This document shows positions 35,428 to 44,831 of a stretch of 64,000 nt of DNA, piece after piece; position 1 is the stretch's first letter, and every line of letters starts with the position of its first letter. The stretch is taken from assembly GCA_002305165.1 (NCBI GenBank), contig DBQI01000057.1:15240-79239 (forward strand), read 5' to 3'. Below the pieces are notes generated by a model, which had not been told where the DNA came from, did no database searches, and worked only from the letters and a program-made list of their open reading frames with translations. Source of the DNA: Armatimonadetes bacterium UBA1398. Its GTDB lineage: Bacteria; Armatimonadota; Zipacnadia; UBA1398. The position numbers and the translations under genes were made by a program.

Positions 35428-35537
35428 GTGACGATCCCCCTGGTTCGAGTGGCGGCCTTGCCGTATTGGACGTCGGCCCGCGTGGGTAGATGGAAGAGTA
35501 TACGTGTTGGCGGGCAGGACGCCAACGTAGCCGCCCG

Positions 35538-38186
35538 CTAGCGTGCGAGCCTGAGCGCCCCTGGGCCCGGAGGGAGCTGGTAGCCCTTGCCAGCCGCGTC
35601 GAACACCTCGATCCCGGGGGCCTCGGCGATCAGGACGACCTCCGTGGGGCGGACGATCAGCTCGAACTCCCCGCCCTCCGCGTTCAGACGCACGAGGGGG
35701 CTCCCACCCCACGTGATCTCGGTATGGCTCCCGGTCGTGCGGAAGCCCGACGTCGGTGGCGCTTCACCCTCGACCGCGAGAAGGAACGGCTTTGGCCCCC
35801 CTGCTTCCCGCCGCAGGGCTTGGTTCGTATTCCTGCAGTCGGTTACATAGCGTATCGACACGCTCTGGGATTGCTCAATCGGCAGTCCATCCAGCGAGAC
35901 CGCGATTACGGCGAAGGCCAGCGACGGTGATGTGACGCCCAGGGGGCCGACGGTGACCGGGGCCGGTCGCGTTCCGCAGGAGGCCACCGCCACTGCCGTA
36001 GTGCCTCGGACTGTCATGAGCCCCTTGCCCGCGTCGCGGATGATCTGCCCGGTGTCCGTAACCGCACGACCGCTATCAAGCATCCCATGGCCAATGTGGC
36101 CGGTTCCGAGGGCGCCCAGGGCGTCGAGAGCGGCGCGGGCTGCCATAGTCTGAGGCATCTGCCCGAAGGCCCAGGTGCGGGTGGAGGGATCGTGGAATCC
36201 CAGCGCCGCCTTCCCGTCAGCGGTCAGGCCGATCGGCTGGAACCGCTTCGCCACCAGGTTCTCCGCCACGTACAGCCTTCGTGCGGGCCACGGCGTCTTA
36301 GTTCCGGGGTCGTGCAGGAAGCCCGTATACGTCACTGTCGGCGGGTCCTCCGGGATGATCCGGGCCACGTTGTACCCCGATCGCTCAGTGGGCCCGGAGG
36401 TGCTGAGGGTGCCGCGGAGGTCCTCGCGTCGCACCTGATGCCACAGGAGCCGGTTCGTGCCGAGGAGAGCGTTGGAGGCGCTCCGTCCCGACGTGATGTT
36501 CAGCGTGGCAGGAGCCTGAGCGGCTGTCGACCCGTAGCTCCGTTCGACGCATGTTACATAGGAGAGGGCGAGAAGCGGGCCGCCGTACTCGTAGTAGCTG
36601 TGCAGATCCACTTCCGAGTGCACCACTCGCACCCTCGTCGACGCGGGCTGAAGTCCGCCGGCCAGGTAGAGGTGCGCGGCGTGGGCCAGAACACCCCAGC
36701 GTGCCGAATCGCGGTGCAGATCGAAGTAGCCCACGGGCGGCGCGTCCGCGGCGCCGTAGGTGAAGGCAAGCACGCAGTCGATGCCCTGGTGCGCCGCGAA
36801 TGCCGCCATTTCGACCATGCCCAGTGACCGGTACTCGTTGGGCCAGCAGTAGCTCCACTCACGTATGACCAATGGGGCGCCGGCTACTCGGGCGGCCGCT
36901 ACGGCCGGGCCGATGCTCTGAGCTCCGGTCGAGCGGAGCGGAGCCTCGTTGGCGAACCAGTACGGAGGCTGCCACTCCGCCCCGGGCGTGAAAGTGGGGT
37001 GGTCCCAGTAGAAGTTAGTGCCGATGAAGTCCAATGTGTCCGCCATCACGGCGTGATCAGGCGGCTGATCCAGTGATCCCACCGCGCCGATGGGGACACG
37101 CACACCGATGGACCGCAAGTGGCTGTGCATGTCGCTCAGGAAGTCGGCCTGGATGGCCTGGAAGAAGCGGGTCGCGTCGTTCATCCGCGCGGCGCCGGTG
37201 AGGTCCGCGTTCGGCATGGGCTCATTCGCCGGACGGAGCACTAGGCGCGGCAGATCCAGGTTCCCGCGCTCCAGGCTCTCCCGCTCCAACAGCGGGCACT
37301 CACCGGTTTGGGGATCGGTCCACGCGCGCCGAAGGGTCTCAGTCGAACCGTATTGGGTTCTCAGCCACTCATTCCACAGGTGGCCCATGTTCTGTCGATA
37401 GGGCGACAGGAGGCTGGGCACATCGTTCCGCCGGATGAACAGGCCGTTCTCATCGTAGATCTCCACGAAGGCGACCGTGGGATCCTCCACATAGGCAAGG
37501 CGGGTGTACGGGTTCACATGCTCGGACAGCAGCTTCCTGGCATACTCCTTGGTCAGGCCCCTCAGGCGGGGGTCGAACACGACGTAGGGCTTCGCTCCCC
37601 TACCCAGGCGCTCGCCTCCGACGATGCCATCTGCCTCTCCGAAGGTGCGGTAATCGAGGAGGTCCAGGTAGACGTAGATCCCCGCAGCGCCCAAGTGCGC
37701 TATCCAACGGTCGATGCGCCTTAGGCTACTGGCGGTGAAGAGGTCGAGTTCGTCCCGGGCGCCGCTGAGGATGCCATCCAGCCCGTCGAAGTGATGGAGT
37801 CGCACCAAGTTGATGCCCGAGGCTCGCAGGCGCTCGATCATCCGGTCCATAGTCTCATCGTCGACGAAGAGCGCATCCTTCGCCACATTGACGCCGAAGA
37901 ACCGAGCCGGAGTGCCGTCGTCGAAAGCGAATCGTCCATCCTCGGTGGTACGGAGGAAGCCGTGTCGTCCCGTGGGTTCATGGCGTGAGCCGAAGTTGAC
38001 GACCGAGGCGTAAGGGAACTGCTGGCTCGCGGGGCTGGTCGGCAGATAGGCATCGACCGGGTCGGCCAGTCGGGCGTTCACCAAGGGCGTACTGGTCGCC
38101 ATCAGCACGGCGAGGGCCGCGCAGAGAGCCCCCGTCGCTCCACCCCACGATCCAGACGTGCGGCGGAGTGGCTCTCGCTTAGTCAT
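35538..38186 (-). CDS. Secreted clan GH-A glycoside hydrolase-like protein
   Basis: A protein of 882 residues with an N-terminal signal (about 15-38). A TIM barrel at about 60-480 is shown by FDDGTPARFFGVNVAKDALF, INLVRLHHFDG, IYVYLDLLDYR and VIREWSYCWPNEY, the last with the probable nucleophile Glu. The acid/base region reads VAFVEIYDENGLF, so the usual Asn-Glu is not plainly kept. A beta-sandwich rich C-terminal part follows to residue 882. The substrate is unknown. The gene overlaps the deacetylase by four bases, so the two probably act on the same polysaccharide. Confidence 0.7.
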   Translation of the reverse strand: MTKREPLRRTSGSWGGATGALCAALAVLMATSTPLVNARLADPVDAYLPTSPASQQFPYASVVNFGSRHEPTGRHGFLRTTEDGRFAFDDGTPARFFGVNVAKDALFVDDETMDRMIERLRASGINLVRLHHFDGLDGILSGARDELDLFTASSLRRIDRWIAHLGAAGIYVYLDLLDYRTFGEADGIVGGERLGRGAKPYVVFDPRLRGLTKEYARKLLSEHVNPYTRLAYVEDPTVAFVEIYDENGLFIRRNDVPSLLSPYRQNMGHLWNEWLRTQYGSTETLRRAWTDPQTGECPLLERESLERGNLDLPRLVLRPANEPMPNADLTGAARMNDATRFFQAIQADFLSDMHSHLRSIGVRVPIGAVGSLDQPPDHAVMADTLDFIGTNFYWDHPTFTPGAEWQPPYWFANEAPLRSTGAQSIGPAVAAARVAGAPLVIREWSYCWPNEYRSLGMVEMAAFAAHQGIDCVLAFTYGAADAPPVGYFDLHRDSARWGVLAHAAHLYLAGGLQPASTRVRVVHSEVDLHSYYEYGGPLLALSYVTCVERSYGSTAAQAPATLNITSGRSASNALLGTNRLLWHQVRREDLRGTLSTSGPTERSGYNVARIIPEDPPTVTYTGFLHDPGTKTPWPARRLYVAENLVAKRFQPIGLTADGKAALGFHDPSTRTWAFGQMPQTMAARAALDALGALGTGHIGHGMLDSGRAVTDTGQIIRDAGKGLMTVRGTTAVAVASCGTRPAPVTVGPLGVTSPSLAFAVIAVSLDGLPIEQSQSVSIRYVTDCRNTNQALRREAGGPKPFLLAVEGEAPPTSGFRTTGSHTEITWGGSPLVRLNAEGGEFELIVRPTEVVLIAEAPGIEVFDAAGKGYQLPPGPGALRLAR

Positions 38187-39973
38187 CGGTTCCCAGTCAG
38201 CTCATCCGCGGTGATGAATCGCGAACCTCGGCTTTTCAGCGCCTGGATCAGCTCGGGAAGCACGAAGACCGTCTTGTCCTCACCATTGTGCAGAAGGATG
38301 ATCCGATGGTCCGACTGCAGCGCCTGCTCGACGATCTCCTCGGGCGTTCGCGTCATGTATCCCCAGGTGTTGTAGATGCCCTCATCGAGAGGGATGAGCC
38401 CCGCTCGGTGAACCACCTGGTTCGAGAGGGCCGTGGCATTGCCACCCGGGCATCGGAAGTAGCGCACCTGTGGGTCGTCGACCCCGCCCTCGGCGAGGAT
38501 GCCGCGGATGACGTTGACGGAGCTCTCGACCTCATGCCTCAACTCGTCGTAGAGCAGGTTGGCGAAGTTGTACTCGTGGGTGTAGGAGTGGCCGCCTATT
38601 GAGTGGCCCTCCTCGTGGATGCGCCGAACCAGCGCGGGGTGCTTCTCGCACTGCTTGCCAACCAGGAAGAAACTCGCCTTCACGCCGTGCTGCTTCAGCA
38701 CATCGAGGATCGCGGGCGTGATGGTCGGGTGCGGCCCGTCGTCGAAGAACAGTGCCACCGACTTGCGGGAGTCCGCTGGGTTCGGCGTGATGGGACGAGG
38801 CCGATCCGGCAAAGTGGTCGTACCCGCCATGGGACTGAAGCTGGGGATCTCACGGTTCACCCGAACCTGCTGGCTGCCGTTGACTAGCATCTCCAGGCTG
38901 AGCTTCCAGGTCTCATCCATGCGCGGAGATGACACGAAGGCGCGTAGCCGCCGGAGCAGGTCGGACCAACCGGCCGATCTCTGCGACGCCGCCGGCGCCT
39001 CATCGAGGACCTCGAACTGGACCTGTGTGGAGGCAGTCGGATGGCTGCTCCGGCTGGGGCTCGCCTGGACGGTGAGGGTGTGCGGGCCCCATGGCACGCG
39101 GCTCGTGTCCCACTGGAAGCGATAAGGGGCCCGGTCGCGTGTACCGAGCAGGCTGTTGTCCACGAAGACGCTCACGATCGGGCTCTGGGCGGCCAAGGCG
39201 GGTGGGAGGACCACGTGTACGGTCGTCTCACCGGCCACCATGGAACCCTCACCTGGTGCGGCAATGAGCGGCGCCGTGGGCTCGGGCGAGCCTGAGCCAC
39301 CCCAGCGTGGCAGCGCCGCAGCTCCCTCGTGGGTTGCTCTGGGCGTAGTAAGCCTGATGGACCCGGCATCAACGTCAAGCCGGTTGGAGAGCTGGGCAAC
39401 CGCGGTCCTCGCCGCGGACTTGGCTCTGGTCCAGTCGCCGAGCCACGCCAGACGCTCGGCGTTCAGCGCATTGAGGAGAGCGGGATCGGCGGGCGTCGAC
39501 CGAGCGGCGGCCTCGTAATCCTGGGCCGCGAGGGCATCCTTGCCGCAGAGGCTGGCGTAGCACTGGACGGCCGAGAGGCTGCGGGCTTCGCCGTTCGTGG
39601 CGGCGATGGCGTCCTCGAGGTAGCGGTTGGCCAGCCCGTAACGCCCCCTTGCGATCTCTAGGTAGGCGGCTCCAACCAGAGCCTCCGGCAGGGCTTCGGC
39701 CGAGGCGAACTCGCGTGCGGCATCGTCGGCCCAGTCGGAGCCGGCGTGGAGGTAGACGATACCCAACCCCAGGTGGGCCAGGGGGTCCGCAGGTCGCTCC
39801 GCGATGGCCTGGGCGAAGTAGGTCCGCGCTTCGGCCAGTTCCCCGCGGGTCACCGCGTCGGTACCGCGACGCACGTTGACCTCGTAATCGGCAAGCGAGG
39901 GGGCAGCGCCCATCGCGGCGGTGATGAGTGCAAGGGCCACCAAGGTGGTTGGTGTGATATGACGCGTTCTCAC
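38183..39973 (-). CDS. Secreted polysaccharide deacetylase with TPR and Ig-like domains
   Basis: A protein of 596 residues, start GTG. A signal peptide (about 9-27) is followed by TPR-like helices (about 30-190), an Ig-like domain (about 225-320), then a NodB domain (about 395-590). The NodB motifs are ALFFDDGPHPT (the two Asp), GGHSYTHEY (His-x-x-x-His), RYFRCPGGNAT, and LLHNG with the last His. All the metal and catalytic positions are present. It should remove N- or O-acetyl groups from an envelope or exopolysaccharide. It is joined to the upstream small gene by GTGA and to the downstream hydrolase by ATGA. Confidence 0.88.
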   Translation of the reverse strand: MRTRHITPTTLVALALITAAMGAAPSLADYEVNVRRGTDAVTRGELAEARTYFAQAIAERPADPLAHLGLGIVYLHAGSDWADDAAREFASAEALPEALVGAAYLEIARGRYGLANRYLEDAIAATNGEARSLSAVQCYASLCGKDALAAQDYEAAARSTPADPALLNALNAERLAWLGDWTRAKSAARTAVAQLSNRLDVDAGSIRLTTPRATHEGAAALPRWGGSGSPEPTAPLIAAPGEGSMVAGETTVHVVLPPALAAQSPIVSVFVDNSLLGTRDRAPYRFQWDTSRVPWGPHTLTVQASPSRSSHPTASTQVQFEVLDEAPAASQRSAGWSDLLRRLRAFVSSPRMDETWKLSLEMLVNGSQQVRVNREIPSFSPMAGTTTLPDRPRPITPNPADSRKSVALFFDDGPHPTITPAILDVLKQHGVKASFFLVGKQCEKHPALVRRIHEEGHSIGGHSYTHEYNFANLLYDELRHEVESSVNVIRGILAEGGVDDPQVRYFRCPGGNATALSNQVVHRAGLIPLDEGIYNTWGYMTRTPEEIVEQALQSDHRIILLHNGEDKTVFVLPELIQALKSRGSRFITADELTGNR

Positions 39974-40410
39974 TCGATGGAGTCCCTTCCGTGCAAGGAG
40001 CGCGAGGCCCCGGCCATGCGAGCCCCCTGGGTGGCGATGATCCCCGCCAGGAAGCCCAACACGCAGAGCCCTATGATGCGGGCCCCGAGGGCCATGCCGA
40101 ACACAACCAGGGGTGACAGCCCCTTATCGGCGTCCGGATCCGCGCTCTCCGTTCCAAGCTCGCTGCTCTGCCTTTGATGCCGCGGCGATGCGTACGTGGG
40201 TCGTTCGGCAGACAAGCTTCCTGGCGAACCATACTGGTATCTACTCTCGGGCATATCAGTCCCGAACAGAGGCTGGAGGGTCAGATGGCCCTGGCGAATC
40301 GCCTGCTCCGCACTGTCGATCGTGCGGACCGTGTACGTGAACACCAGGCCGAGAAGCACCACGCCAGCCAGGAACACCAAGATACCTGTCGCTTTGCCCG
40401 CGATCTCCAC
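39970..40410 (-). CDS. Small membrane protein with two hydrophobic helices
   Basis: A protein of 146 residues. I choose GTG 40410 because AGGAG lies 10 bases upstream and the promoter TACAAT box overlaps the earlier ATG region, so that ATG (40452) would lie upstream of the expected transcript start. Helix one is at about 8-28 (ILVFLAGVVLLGLVFTYTV). A central polar Ser/Pro/Arg region follows, then helix two at about 105-127. No family is recognised. Its stop overlaps the deacetylase start by four bases. Confidence 0.65.
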   Translation of the reverse strand: MEIAGKATGILVFLAGVVLLGLVFTYTVRTIDSAEQAIRQGHLTLQPLFGTDMPESRYQYGSPGSLSAERPTYASPRHQRQSSELGTESADPDADKGLSPLVVFGMALGARIIGLCVLGFLAGIIATQGARMAGASRSLHGRDSIE

Positions 40411-40455
40411 TAGACCGCTACTCCTGTCGGGGGTGTCCTCGGATCGGCCCATGTT

Positions 40456-40485
40456 ATTGTATCGGGATAGTGAAGCCCCTGTCAT
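40456..40485 (-). promoter_or_regulatory. Sigma-70-type promoter of the deacetylase-hydrolase operon
   Basis: On the minus strand ATGACA (40480-40485, five of six) and TACAAT (40456-40461, five of six) are 18 bases apart. Transcription would start near 40449, about 40 bases before the GTG at 40410. This supports the later start codon. Confidence 0.6.
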
Positions 40486-40750
40486 CTTCACCCGGCAGGG
40501 GCGGCGGCCTCCCTGTGGGTTCAATGACTTGCCGCGGCTCAGAGACCCGCCGAGGCCTGTTGTACAGCCGTGCGCCGCCTTGACCGCCCCCTTCCCATCC
40601 CCCATAATCGCGCATAGGTTTGGCGACGAGTGCGGCCAGGACCTGGCTTGGGGCCTGTGAATCGTTGGTGCTGGTGGCGATGTGGGTGCTCGGTCCGGCA
40701 GGTGTGTGTGTTGTGCTTGTCTAAGATAGCAGTGCGACTCCCGGCCACTG

Positions 40751-40759
40751 TGCTATAGC
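40751..40759 (+). promoter_or_regulatory. Possible extended -10 promoter of ftsZ
   Basis: TGCTATAGC is an extended -10 element (TGn before a TATAGC) 41 bases before the ftsZ ATG. No -35 match is present. The 389 bases between 40410 and 40800 hold this and the divergent promoter, and no gene that I can see. Confidence 0.35.
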
Positions 40760-40799
40760 TGGGGGCTGACTTCGCAGGCCCTGGGGGCGACTCGCCTTT

Positions 40800-42158
40800 A
40801 TGCTCGCACCGGAGACCAGAAGCTACGCCAAGATTCGCGTTGTTGGCGTCGGTGGCGGCGGCAGCAATGCTGTGAACCGCATGATTGAGATGGGCGTGGA
40901 GGGCGTTGAGTTCCTCGCCGTCAACACGGACGCTCAGGCCTTGGATATCTCCTTGGCCCCGCAGAAGCTCCAGATCGGTTCCGACATTACCAAGGGTCTC
41001 GGTGCGGGCGGAGATCCTACCTTCGGCCGAATGGCCGCCGACGAGTCCAAGGAGGAGATCCGCCGCAGTCTCGAGGGCTGTGAGATGGTCTTCGTGACCT
41101 GCGGCATGGGTGGCGGAACCGGCACGGGCGCGAGCCCTGTCATCGCGGAGATCGCCAAGAGCCTTGGCGCGCTGACCGTAGGCGTGGTCACCCGGCCCTT
41201 CACCTACGAGGGAGCGCGCCGCAAGCGCCAGGCGGACATGGGCATCGATGAGCTTCGGGAGCATGTTGACTCACTGATCGTGATCCCGAACGATCGGCTG
41301 TTCGAGATCAGCGAGAAGCGGACGACCCTTGAGGAGGCATTCCGGGCAGCCGACGACATCCTGCGGCAGGGCGTTGAGGGCATCTCAGAGGTCATCGTGC
41401 GCACAGGGTTGATCAATCTCGACTTCGCTGATGTGCGGACGGTCCTCGCCAACTCCGGCACCACGCTGATGGGCATCGGCAGGGCAGAGGGCGAGAATAG
41501 GGCCGTCGAAGCGGCTCGACAGGCTATTTCGAGCCCGCTGCTTGAGACCACGGTTGAGGGCGCTACCCGCATCCTCATGAACGTCACTGGCGGACCGGAT
41601 CTAACCCTCGCCGAGGTCCATGAGGCTGCCGAGACCATCTCGGAGGCCGCCGGCACCCATCCGGACGACGTCTACTTCGGCGCCGTGGTCGATGAGGGCA
41701 TGGGTTCGGCCCTGCATATCACGGTCATGGCCACTGGCTTCGATCAGGCGGGTATACCCCTCATGCCTGGCGCTCAGATTGGCTACCAAGCGCAGGGGCC
41801 TACCTCCTACGAGACCCCGCCGGCGACGCGGCTGCAGGCTCCCCAGCGCGTAGCCCCCGCGAGCGGCACGGAACAGCCCTCCGTGAGAACGCCTAGCGGA
41901 ACCCGGCCACCTCTTCGCACCGAGGAAGGTCCGGCGGTGCATGTTCACATCCCCAACGGATCGCCTGTCCGGCCGGCCTCCCAGCCGCCTGTGACCCAGC
42001 CTCAGGGACCGGAGCAGGCCCGCCCCGTCTTCCCTCCGCCCGAGCCAGGCCAGCCGCCGCGTCTCGTTCCACCGGAGCCGCATCCCGATGCCATCCCGGC
42101 GGAGCGCCGCAGGAATGATGATCTCGAAGTACCGGCCTTCCTGCGGCGAAAGACCTAG
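40800..42158 (+). CDS. ftsZ: Cell division protein FtsZ
   Basis: A protein of 452 residues. IRVVGVGGGGSNAVNRM, the tubulin signature FVTCGMGGGTGTGASPVIAEIA, and the T7 region NLDFADVRTVL are all standard. A Pro/Gln-rich linker of about 110 residues leads to the conserved C-terminal peptide NDDLEVPAFLRRKT, which binds FtsA, SepF or ZipA partners. No ftsA, ftsQ or mur gene is next to it, unlike the common dcw cluster. It is convergent with the aldolase gene after only nine bases. Confidence 0.97.
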   Translation: MLAPETRSYAKIRVVGVGGGGSNAVNRMIEMGVEGVEFLAVNTDAQALDISLAPQKLQIGSDITKGLGAGGDPTFGRMAADESKEEIRRSLEGCEMVFVTCGMGGGTGTGASPVIAEIAKSLGALTVGVVTRPFTYEGARRKRQADMGIDELREHVDSLIVIPNDRLFEISEKRTTLEEAFRAADDILRQGVEGISEVIVRTGLINLDFADVRTVLANSGTTLMGIGRAEGENRAVEAARQAISSPLLETTVEGATRILMNVTGGPDLTLAEVHEAAETISEAAGTHPDDVYFGAVVDEGMGSALHITVMATGFDQAGIPLMPGAQIGYQAQGPTSYETPPATRLQAPQRVAPASGTEQPSVRTPSGTRPPLRTEEGPAVHVHIPNGSPVRPASQPPVTQPQGPEQARPVFPPPEPGQPPRLVPPEPHPDAIPAERRRNDDLEVPAFLRRKT

Positions 42159-42167
42159 CGGCCGCGG

Positions 42168-42794
42168 CTACCTGTGCTGCTGATCCAACTCGCGTCGGTG
42201 TGTTGGGCTGAGTCCGGTCACGCCGGGCAGGTGTAAGCACCTCAGCGAGAGGCGCGCCGTGTCCTCGAGCAACTCGATCCTGTTGAACGCCTGGAGCAGT
42301 GTCCGTCCCGTCGCCGTCGCGGCGTGGTTCCGCATGAGGATGCTACTTGAGCGGCCCGCCGCCGCCGCTACGGCCTCCGCCAACTCCTTGGAGCCCGAGT
42401 GGTAGTAGGGAACGACCACGGGCTCGTCCACGAGGGCGTAGGTCTCCGCGAGCAGGTCGAGGCGTAGGACGGCGTCCGAGCACACGAAGGCGGCCAGGTG
42501 CGGCGGATGGGCGTGGCAGACGGCCCCGACCTCCGCACATTCCTCGTAGATCCGTAGGTGCATCGAGGTCTCGGAACTGGGAGTTAGCTCCGGGGTCAGG
42601 TTGCGGCCGTCGAGGTCGATCACGGCGACTTCACACGCCCGGGCGCGCGCCTTGTCCGTGCTTGAGGCGGTGATCGCGAACCGATCCGCTCCCACACGCA
42701 CGGACACGTTGCCCCCGCTGGTCGTCGTCAGCCGCAGCTGGTACAGGCGCCTCATGAAGTAGGCAACCTGCTGACGTTCGCGAGCGTGGATCAT
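42168..42794 (-). CDS. Class II aldolase/adducin-family protein
   Basis: A protein of 208 residues. The ATG at 42794 has AGGAGAGG upstream; the frame is open further but without support. Family marks are TTTSGGNVSVRV, the catalytic Glu in TPSSETSMHLRIY, the zinc ligands in VCHAHPPHLAAFV and a later His in MRNHAATATG. These enzymes cleave sugar phosphates such as fuculose- or rhamnulose-1-phosphate, or act as methylthioribulose phosphate dehydratases. Substrate cannot be told. It follows the pseudokinase gene after 26 bases. Confidence 0.85.
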   Translation of the reverse strand: MIHARERQQVAYFMRRLYQLRLTTTSGGNVSVRVGADRFAITASSTDKARARACEVAVIDLDGRNLTPELTPSSETSMHLRIYEECAEVGAVCHAHPPHLAAFVCSDAVLRLDLLAETYALVDEPVVVPYYHSGSKELAEAVAAAAGRSSSILMRNHAATATGRTLLQAFNRIELLEDTARLSLRCLHLPGVTGLSPTHRRELDQQHR

Positions 42795-42820
42795 ACGCTC
42801 AACCTCTCCTGGAGTGGCGG

Positions 42821-43810
42821 TTACACGTGCGAAGCGAGGAGGCACACGATGGCGGCGACTGCGCCGCACACGCCGCCGACGAGCCCCCGGATCCCTGCGC
42901 CCGCTAGTAGGGAGGCCGCTGCGGCAGCCACACCGAGCGCCCCTAGCTGCCATGTCTGGGTCAGAAGACACAGGAGGCTGAGGGTTGCCGCCGCCCCTAC
43001 CGCCCATCGGGTGAAGGGTAATGTAGCGGGTGGCTCTCCAAAGCCGATGAGCGCGGCAGCGGCAGGGTCTGGGTCCAGGAGGGCGCTCTCACCCAGCAGC
43101 GCCCGCAGGTCGTGACAGGTTCGTGGTATCTCCGCTCCCGAGACCGGCGCCCTGTCGCCGAGCACGCAGCTAGCGACGACGCGAACCAGGCCGTAGGGCA
43201 CACCGTGGCTGTTGTCGGCGCTCTCGATGCCTGTGGGGAGCGGCGCCGACACTCCCCTCAACATGGCCCACAGGACCTTGGCGGTCGACCTCAGGTCGGT
43301 CGCCTCAAGGCGCTGGAGGGCCGCAGCTTCATCGGGCGCCGGCTGATGCAGTCGCAGGACGCAGACCCCGCCTGTGGGGGTCACAAGGACATCGCCGATG
43401 CTCAAGTTGCCATGGTACGCCCCCGCCTCATGGGCGACGCACAAGGCGTCGGTCACCTTGCGCCCGATGGCGATGGCTTCGTGTAGAGGGAGCGGGCCCG
43501 CTAGCTCCAGTCGCTCGCGAAGGACGGTTCCGGGTCGCGCCTCGTAGACCGCGTAGGGGACCGAGTCTTCCTCCCCTGCCTCCATGAGAAAGGGTATGTG
43601 TGGATGCTCGAGGAGCGCCGCCACGCGGGTCTGCTCCAGGAAGCGCGCCCGGGCATACTCGGCTTCAGGGCCGGCCACTTCGGGGGCGCTGAACACTCGG
43701 AGCCACACGGGTCGACCCAGGCGCGTATCCCGAGCGCGGTAGGTGACACTGAGGCCGTCCCGATCCCGCTCCTCCAGGATCTCGAAGCGATCTACGTGAT
43801 CGCGGTCCAT
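42821..43810 (-). CDS. Membrane-anchored pseudokinase (Hanks-type fold, degenerate)
   Basis: A protein of 329 residues. The first 240 align by eye with bacterial Ser/Thr kinases: FEILEERDRDGLSVTYRARDTRLGRPV, LLEHPHIPFLMEAGEE, and a C-lobe. But the catalytic Lys is Arg38 (VWLRVF), the HRD box is HGN at 133-135 (AYHGNLSIGD), and the DFG position shows no match (VLRLHQP). The Gly-rich loop is lost too. The last 65 residues hold two or three hydrophobic helices. It should not phosphorylate; a scaffold or ligand-sensing role at the membrane is likely. It begins 15 bases after dus. Confidence 0.75.
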   Translation of the reverse strand: MDRDHVDRFEILEERDRDGLSVTYRARDTRLGRPVWLRVFSAPEVAGPEAEYARARFLEQTRVAALLEHPHIPFLMEAGEEDSVPYAVYEARPGTVLRERLELAGPLPLHEAIAIGRKVTDALCVAHEAGAYHGNLSIGDVLVTPTGGVCVLRLHQPAPDEAAALQRLEATDLRSTAKVLWAMLRGVSAPLPTGIESADNSHGVPYGLVRVVASCVLGDRAPVSGAEIPRTCHDLRALLGESALLDPDPAAAALIGFGEPPATLPFTRWAVGAAATLSLLCLLTQTWQLGALGVAAAAASLLAGAGIRGLVGGVCGAVAAIVCLLASHV

Positions 43811-43825
43811 GCGCTCGCCTCCGAG

Positions 43826-44815
43826 TCAGCTCGCCGGTGGCACGCCATAGGCATCCAACAGTGCCCTCAAGTCACCGGCCGAGGAGATCCGATGCGCCCT
43901 GCTACGGAACCGGGCCCCATCGGGCATACCCCGGCTGAGCCATCCCAGGGTTCGCCTGGCGTAGAGGCAGCCCCTCCGCTCGCCAAGCTCCTCGATGAGC
44001 CCTTCACAGAGTGACTGTGCCGCCGCGAGCCTCTCACTCCAGTCCGGAGGCGGGGGTACGGCCGCGCCCGCGAGTGCCGCGGCGCAGCGTTGAAAGACCC
44101 ATGGATTGGCTTGGGCCTCGCGCCCGATCATGACGGCGGCGCAGCCCGTCTCCTCAAGCATCCTGAGGCAGTCCTCAGGTCCGCGAACGTCCCCGTTGCC
44201 AGTCACAGGCACGGGGACATGGGAGACGAGCTGCCTGATCCACCCCCACTCGGCGCGACCGGCATACATCTGGACGGCCGTCCGTGCATGTAGCGCAATT
44301 CCCGCGCACCCAGAGGCGACGGCTTCGTCTGCTATCCGCATGAAGTTGATCGAGTCGTCATCCCAGCCAGCCCGCATCTTCACCGTGACAGGAATGTCAG
44401 CGGCTGCCTCCACGGTCGCATCCATGATCGCCCTCGCCAGACCGGGGTCGCGCCCCAGTATCGCGCCGGCGCCGGTCTTCCTGACCTTGGGCACTGGGCA
44501 GCCCATGTTGAGGTCGATCACGTCGGCCCCCGCCCGGCGCAGCGCCGTGGCGCTCTCCCCGGCCACCTCGGGCCGTCCCGCCGCAATCTGCAGTGACACG
44601 GGGTGCTCGTCGGGATCCACTGCCAGCATGCGGCCCGTGCGCTCGTTGGCGTACCGGAGCGCCATACCGGAGATCATCTCCCCGCACACCATGCCCGCGC
44701 CGAGGCGCCGGCAAAGGAGCCGGAAGGGGCGCAGCGTCGCGCCAGCAAGGGGGGCCAACACCAGGGGCGGGTCTACGCGCATAGAGCCTAGCAGCATGGG
44801 TTCGTACATGGGCAT
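43826..44815 (-). CDS. dus: tRNA-dihydrouridine synthase
   Basis: A protein of 329 residues with an FMN TIM barrel. Family marks are LAPLAGATLRPFRLLCRRLG, the active-site Cys region INLNMGCPVPKVRKTGAGA near residue 105, VKMRAGWDDDS, and GNGDVRGPEDCLRML. It reduces uridine to dihydrouridine in the tRNA D-loop. Which uridines are targeted is not clear from sequence. The final part has an Arg-rich helix that fits tRNA binding. Confidence 0.93.
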   Translation of the reverse strand: MPMYEPMLLGSMRVDPPLVLAPLAGATLRPFRLLCRRLGAGMVCGEMISGMALRYANERTGRMLAVDPDEHPVSLQIAAGRPEVAGESATALRRAGADVIDLNMGCPVPKVRKTGAGAILGRDPGLARAIMDATVEAAADIPVTVKMRAGWDDDSINFMRIADEAVASGCAGIALHARTAVQMYAGRAEWGWIRQLVSHVPVPVTGNGDVRGPEDCLRMLEETGCAAVMIGREAQANPWVFQRCAAALAGAAVPPPPDWSERLAAAQSLCEGLIEELGERRGCLYARRTLGWLSRGMPDGARFRSRAHRISSAGDLRALLDAYGVPPAS

Positions 44816-44831
44816 CAGCGGCCGCGCTGGC

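Noticed and set aside
40411..40605. Extended N-terminus for the small membrane protein before the deacetylase
   Set aside because: The promoter boxes lie in this stretch, so the upstream codons would not be transcribed.
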